A stretch of 9,345 nucleotides of DNA. Origin: an uncultured Saprospirales bacterium. GTDB lineage: Bacteria; Bacteroidota; Bacteroidia; Chitinophagales; Saprospiraceae. A model generated the notes under the pieces. It was not told where the DNA came from. It saw only the letters and a list, made by a program, of their open reading frames with translations, and did no database searches. The first letter of the stretch is position 1, and each line of letters begins with the position of its first letter. The position numbers and the translations under genes are program-made. The DNA is taken from assembly GCA_937926355.1 (NCBI GenBank), contig CALAZP010000230.1, forward strand, positions 1 through 9,345, in the 5' to 3' direction. Below, in pieces: positions 7,078 through 9,345 of the stretch.

Positions 7078-8367
7078 TCCTGAATATAAAGAGAAAGTAT
7101 TGATGATATCTTGGTCAGGACCTAATCCTTTACCAAGCTTTCTATTAGTATGTCTATAAGTAGGTTGTACAAACCAATTAAGGCGATTTCCAATAGGACG
7201 TTCAAAAGACAAACCTAAATCAAACGACATATAAGAGTTTTCCATAAATCCTCCACCTTCTAACCACCCCTGATTCAGTTGTTTACCTCTAATTGAACCA
7301 ACCAGATTATCTAGGTTTGCCGATTTATAGTTGTTAAATCCTGAAGAGCTTTTGAGTTGGATTTGATATCCGGCATCAAGTGCGACATTCCATGCTATGC
7401 CAGCCAATGCAGATACTCTCCAAGCCTTGAGCGTAAGTAGTTCTCTTTTTAGGGATAAAGGTAGCGTCAAAATATTCAATTCTATATCCTCGAGTTGTTT
7501 GCCAAAAAAGCCATTTTTTACTGACCCAGCATAGTAAATGACTTGTCTAGGTGAATAGTGCTTGTTCGAAATTATAAATCCGGTTTGAAGAATGTATTTA
7601 GGTTGATAAATATCTACGGTTAATCCTATAGAATAACCTTTTGCATACCTATCTAATCTATCGAATCTGTTTTCTGAGTCGAATGGGGTGACTATTCTAT
7701 TGACATCTGCTCCATAAAAGAAATTAAGCGCTAGGTATTTATTGAATTTTTCTACAGTATTATGGTTAACCACTATATTAGGAGCCCCAGAAGAGAATGT
7801 TATGATTGGTTGGTTACTTTCTATTTCAAGAACCTTTTTAGCATTTAGCTGATCTGGTGTGGACTCTTTTACAGCTGTGATATCTTCCTTGACGCTTTCG
7901 AATTCAACTTTCTTAACAGTTGAAGGGAAAGGGGCTATTTTTTTAAATTTACCCAATTCCATTTTAGCATTTTCTGCCAAAAGAGCTTTGGGGTTTTCTT
8001 TGGTGGGGTATAATTCGGAAGAAAAATTATTTTCAACAATGGTATTAATGGGCGAGGACTGGTCAATTTGAACCGGAACTTGATTGAGGAAATAGGTTAC
8101 TAATAGTAAGAAAGAAAACTCCACTAATTTGAATCGAAACACTTTATTTAACCAGCCAAACTCTGATTCAATTCTTCTTGCTAGAGGTTTCCAAGATTTG
8201 GGATCGAAAGGGACTTCAAAACTTTGGAGTTTGTTTTTAACCAGCTCGTCGAAATGATCATCCGCTTCCATTTTCTTTTCAAAAGAAGACCAGTCCCCTT
8301 TTGGCTGGGAAGAAGAAAAAGAACTTAATTTGTTTTTAATGATATCGTCAAATTCTTTTTGACTCAT
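7054..8367 (-). CDS. Sigma-linked membrane protein: N-terminal repeats, TM helix, C-terminal beta-barrel-like domain
   Basis: The 437-residue product starts at an ATG that overlaps the sigma-factor stop (ATGA), so the two are translationally coupled. There is no signal peptide. Residues 6-34 and 39-67 are two copies of a motif with F-D-x3-K-N-K-L-x-S-F ... W ... E, followed by one hydrophobic helix at about 81-98. A low-complexity, charged linker of about 105 residues follows. From about 207 to the end the protein has alternating hydrophobic/polar strands rich in Tyr, Gly and aromatic residues, ending FRFGR, like Bacteroidota outer-membrane beta-barrels of the OMP_b-brl/PorT type. I infer a cytoplasmic N-terminus that could bind or restrain the sigma factor, in place of a standard anti-sigma gene. 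It could instead be a sigma-regulated barrel with no anti-sigma role. The domain reading is fair; the function is inferred. Confidence 0.72.
   Translation of the reverse strand: MSQKEFDDIIKNKLSSFSSSQPKGDWSSFEKKMEADDHFDELVKNKLQSFEVPFDPKSWKPLARRIESEFGWLNKVFRFKLVEFSFLLLVTYFLNQVPVQIDQSSPINTIVENNFSSELYPTKENPKALLAENAKMELGKFKKIAPFPSTVKKVEFESVKEDITAVKESTPDQLNAKKVLEIESNQPIITFSSGAPNIVVNHNTVEKFNKYLALNFFYGADVNRIVTPFDSENRFDRLDRYAKGYSIGLTVDIYQPKYILQTGFIISNKHYSPRQVIYYAGSVKNGFFGKQLEDIELNILTLPLSLKRELLTLKAWRVSALAGIAWNVALDAGYQIQLKSSSGFNNYKSANLDNLVGSIRGKQLNQGWLEGGGFMENSYMSFDLGLSFERPIGNRLNWFVQPTYRHTNRKLGKGLGPDQDIINTFSLYSGITFRFGR
8169..8352 (-). repeat. Two 29-residue N-terminal repeats in the barrel protein
   Basis: Residues 6-34 and 39-67 align without gaps at an offset of 33, sharing F, D, K-N-K-L, S, F, W and the final E. 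This points to an internal duplication of a short helical motif located before the membrane helix, on the presumed cytoplasmic side. Confidence 0.7.
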
Positions 8368-8918
8368 TTCCTTCTATTTGTTACTAATTCTTCTTTTAAT
8401 TTCATTCTAGCTTTGACTAGATTACTGCGTGATGTACTTTCTGTAATAGAAAGCATTTCTCCTATTTCTCTATGCGAATAACCTTCAATAACAAACAAAT
8501 TAAAAACTGCCCGATAGGAATCAGGGAGTTTTTGAACTGCTTTTAGAATTTCTTTTTCAGAACATTTGCTTAAGGCATCTGCCTCCAATGAACTAATTTC
8601 AAAGGCAGTTTCAATGTTTTCGGTTTTCCTACGCATATTTTTTCTGTAAAAATCAATGGCGTTATTGACCATTATTCTGCTCATCCAAGCTATCAAAGAA
8701 GTTCCTTCCTGATATTTGGAAATATTTTGAAAAACCTTAATAAAACCTTCATGAAGTATATCTTGGGCATCTTCTTTTTTTGTAGCATACCTTAAGCAAA
8801 TACCCATCATTTTACCATAGTATTCTTCATATAGAATACGCTGCGCCCATTTTTCATTGCGAATACAAGCCTGTATCAGGTCTTTTTCCTCGCCATTTAA
8901 AATTAGTGCTATATCCAT
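8364..8918 (-). CDS. ECF-family RNA polymerase sigma factor
   Basis: This is a 184-residue sigma-70 family protein of the extracytoplasmic function group, which directs RNA polymerase to a set of stress or envelope promoters. Region 2 spans about 28-95, with DAQDILHEGFIKVFQNI (50-66) contacting core polymerase and the -10 region, and SLIAWMSRIMVNNAIDFYR (74-92). Region 4 spans about 123-175, with LPDSYRAVFNLFVIEGYS and the helix-turn-helix HREIGEMLSITESTSRSNL (149-167) for the -35 element. Regions 1.2 and 3 are absent, as expected for ECF. The stop overlaps the start of the barrel-protein gene by 4 bases, the arrangement usual for a sigma factor and its regulator. A matching promoter lies just upstream. 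Target genes are unknown. Confidence 0.93.
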   Translation of the reverse strand: MDIALILNGEEKDLIQACIRNEKWAQRILYEEYYGKMMGICLRYATKKEDAQDILHEGFIKVFQNISKYQEGTSLIAWMSRIMVNNAIDFYRKNMRRKTENIETAFEISSLEADALSKCSEKEILKAVQKLPDSYRAVFNLFVIEGYSHREIGEMLSITESTSRSNLVKARMKLKEELVTNRRK

Positions 8919-8936
8919 AAAATGTGTTTGTAAATC

Positions 8937-8968
8937 TAAATATAGTCCTAATTCAATTGGTTTTCAAA
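8937..8968 (-). promoter_or_regulatory. Promoter of the sigma-factor gene
   Basis: On the minus strand TTTG (8968-8965) is followed after 20 bases by TATATTTA (8944-8937), which fits the Bacteroidota vegetative pattern TTTG-N(17-23)-TAnnTTTG except for the last base. The start codon is at 8918, about 19 bases after the -7 box. It looks like a housekeeping promoter rather than one read by the ECF factor itself, though autoregulation from another site cannot be excluded. Confidence 0.5.
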
Positions 8969-9028
8969 AAAAGAAAACATTTTAACAACGTTCAAAATAA
9001 TGGTATTGCTGCTTAGTAGTTTAGAAGG

Positions 9029-9046
9029 ATTTTGTTGAAACAAAAT
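9029..9046. repeat. Inverted repeat just upstream of the parC promoter
   Basis: ATTTTGTT (9029-9036) and AACAAAAT (9039-9046) are perfect 8-base arms with a 2-base centre, ending one base before the -33 TTTG of the predicted parC promoter. The placement and short centre fit a protein-binding operator better than a terminator. No binding protein is known from this window. Confidence 0.35.
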
Positions 9047-9047
9047 G

Positions 9048-9079
9048 TTTGATATATGATTTGAATAATACTAACTTTG
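9048..9079 (+). promoter_or_regulatory. Promoter of parC
   Basis: TTTG (9048-9051), a 20-base spacer and TAACTTTG (9072-9079) match the Bacteroidota consensus at every defined position. The start codon follows at 9102, leaving a leader of about 15 bases with an A-rich stretch and no clear Shine-Dalgarno. Confidence 0.65.
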
Positions 9080-9101
9080 TACTTTGAATTGATCGGAAAA
9101 A

Positions 9102-9345
9102 ATGAAAGAAAATAGCGACCAAAAAAATGAATCTCCAAATGAGATTACCCTAGATAGTATGTATCAGGATTATTTTCTGGATTATGCGTCTTATGTAATA
9201 TTAGAAAGGGCTGTTCCAGGAATAATCGATGGCTTGAAGCCTGTACAAAAGCGGATTTTGCACGCGATGAAGGAAATGGATGATGGCAGGTTTCACAAAG
9301 TGGCCAATATCAGGACACGATTTTAGACCCAAATGGCTGCGACAC
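9102..9345 (+). CDS. parC: Topoisomerase IV subunit A, 5' end, frame broken near the window edge
   Basis: ParC is the DNA-breaking subunit of topoisomerase IV, which separates linked chromosomes. Residues 1-70 are clean: a short polar lead, then MYQDYFLDYASYVILERAVP (20-39), DGLKPVQKRILHAM (43-56) and DGRFHKVANI (61-70), which match Bacteroidota ParC and not GyrA (GyrA has a SYIDYSMSVI-type start). After Ile70 (base 9311) the frame reads RTRF and a stop at 9324-9326. The remaining bases still look like a damaged version of the expected I-G-x-T-M-x-F-H-P-H-G-D-A-T block, about 8-10 bases too short. Several small deletions close to the end suggest sequence error at a contig edge rather than a true pseudogene. 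The active-site Tyr would lie beyond the window. Confidence 0.85.

Larger units (their letters stand above)
8919..9101. other. Divergent intergenic region between the sigma gene and parC
   Basis: This 183-base AT-rich stretch holds the two promoters listed separately, an 8-base-arm inverted repeat at 9029-9046 and a 6-base-arm one at 8960-8978. I see no small ORF, tRNA or riboswitch-like structure in it. Confidence 0.6.

Noticed and set aside
7859..8071. Plus-strand open frame at 7859-8071
   Set aside because: It is antisense to the linker region of the barrel-protein gene and has no recognisable features.
9029..9046. Rho-independent terminator for an upstream transcript
   Set aside because: The centre is only 2 bases, no T-run follows, and both flanking genes diverge from this region.
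9102..9326. A genuine 74-residue protein
   Set aside because: Residues 1-70 are the ParC N-terminus and the downstream bases still resemble its next conserved block, so this is a broken or mis-sequenced parC.

Overview
The window looks like chromosomal DNA of a Bacteroidota bacterium, most likely Cytophagales or a near relative. This is inferred from the subfamilies of alanine dehydrogenase, GyrB (short form) and ParC, from an ECF sigma gene coupled to a membrane/beta-barrel partner, from weak or absent Shine-Dalgarno sequences, and from promoter motifs of the TTTG ... TAnnTTTG type. The DNA is AT-rich and tightly packed, with no sign of insertion sequences, phage genes, CRISPR, tRNA or rRNA.

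Layout. Bases 1-1549 (minus strand): an alanine dehydrogenase gene cut by the left edge, preceded by tsaE, an ATPase of tRNA t6A synthesis. Bases 1560-7047 (plus strand): five closely spaced genes that look like one transcription unit. They are gyrB, an XRE-family regulator with a degenerate IrrE/M78-like domain and a C-terminal Cys cluster, smpB, a lipoprotein with three Cys/His-rich repeats, and an alpha/beta hydrolase. Bases 7054-8918 (minus strand): an ECF sigma factor gene overlapping by 4 bases a gene for an unusual protein with two N-terminal 29-residue repeats, one membrane helix and a C-terminal outer-membrane-barrel-like domain. Bases 8919-9101: an intergenic region with two divergent Bacteroidota-type promoters. 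Bases 9102-9345 (plus strand): the 5' end of parC (topoisomerase IV subunit A), whose frame collapses in the last 35 bases, probably through sequence error at a contig end.

How the genes fit together. Most are housekeeping genes for DNA topology (gyrB, parC), translation quality (tsaE, smpB) and amino-acid metabolism (ald). The less ordinary parts are the sigma/barrel pair, where one polypeptide may join a cytoplasmic sigma-contacting segment to an outer-membrane barrel, the triple-repeat putative metal-binding lipoprotein, and the regulator between gyrB and smpB. I see no clear multi-gene system that is certainly new. The sigma/barrel pair is the best candidate for a less-described signalling device.
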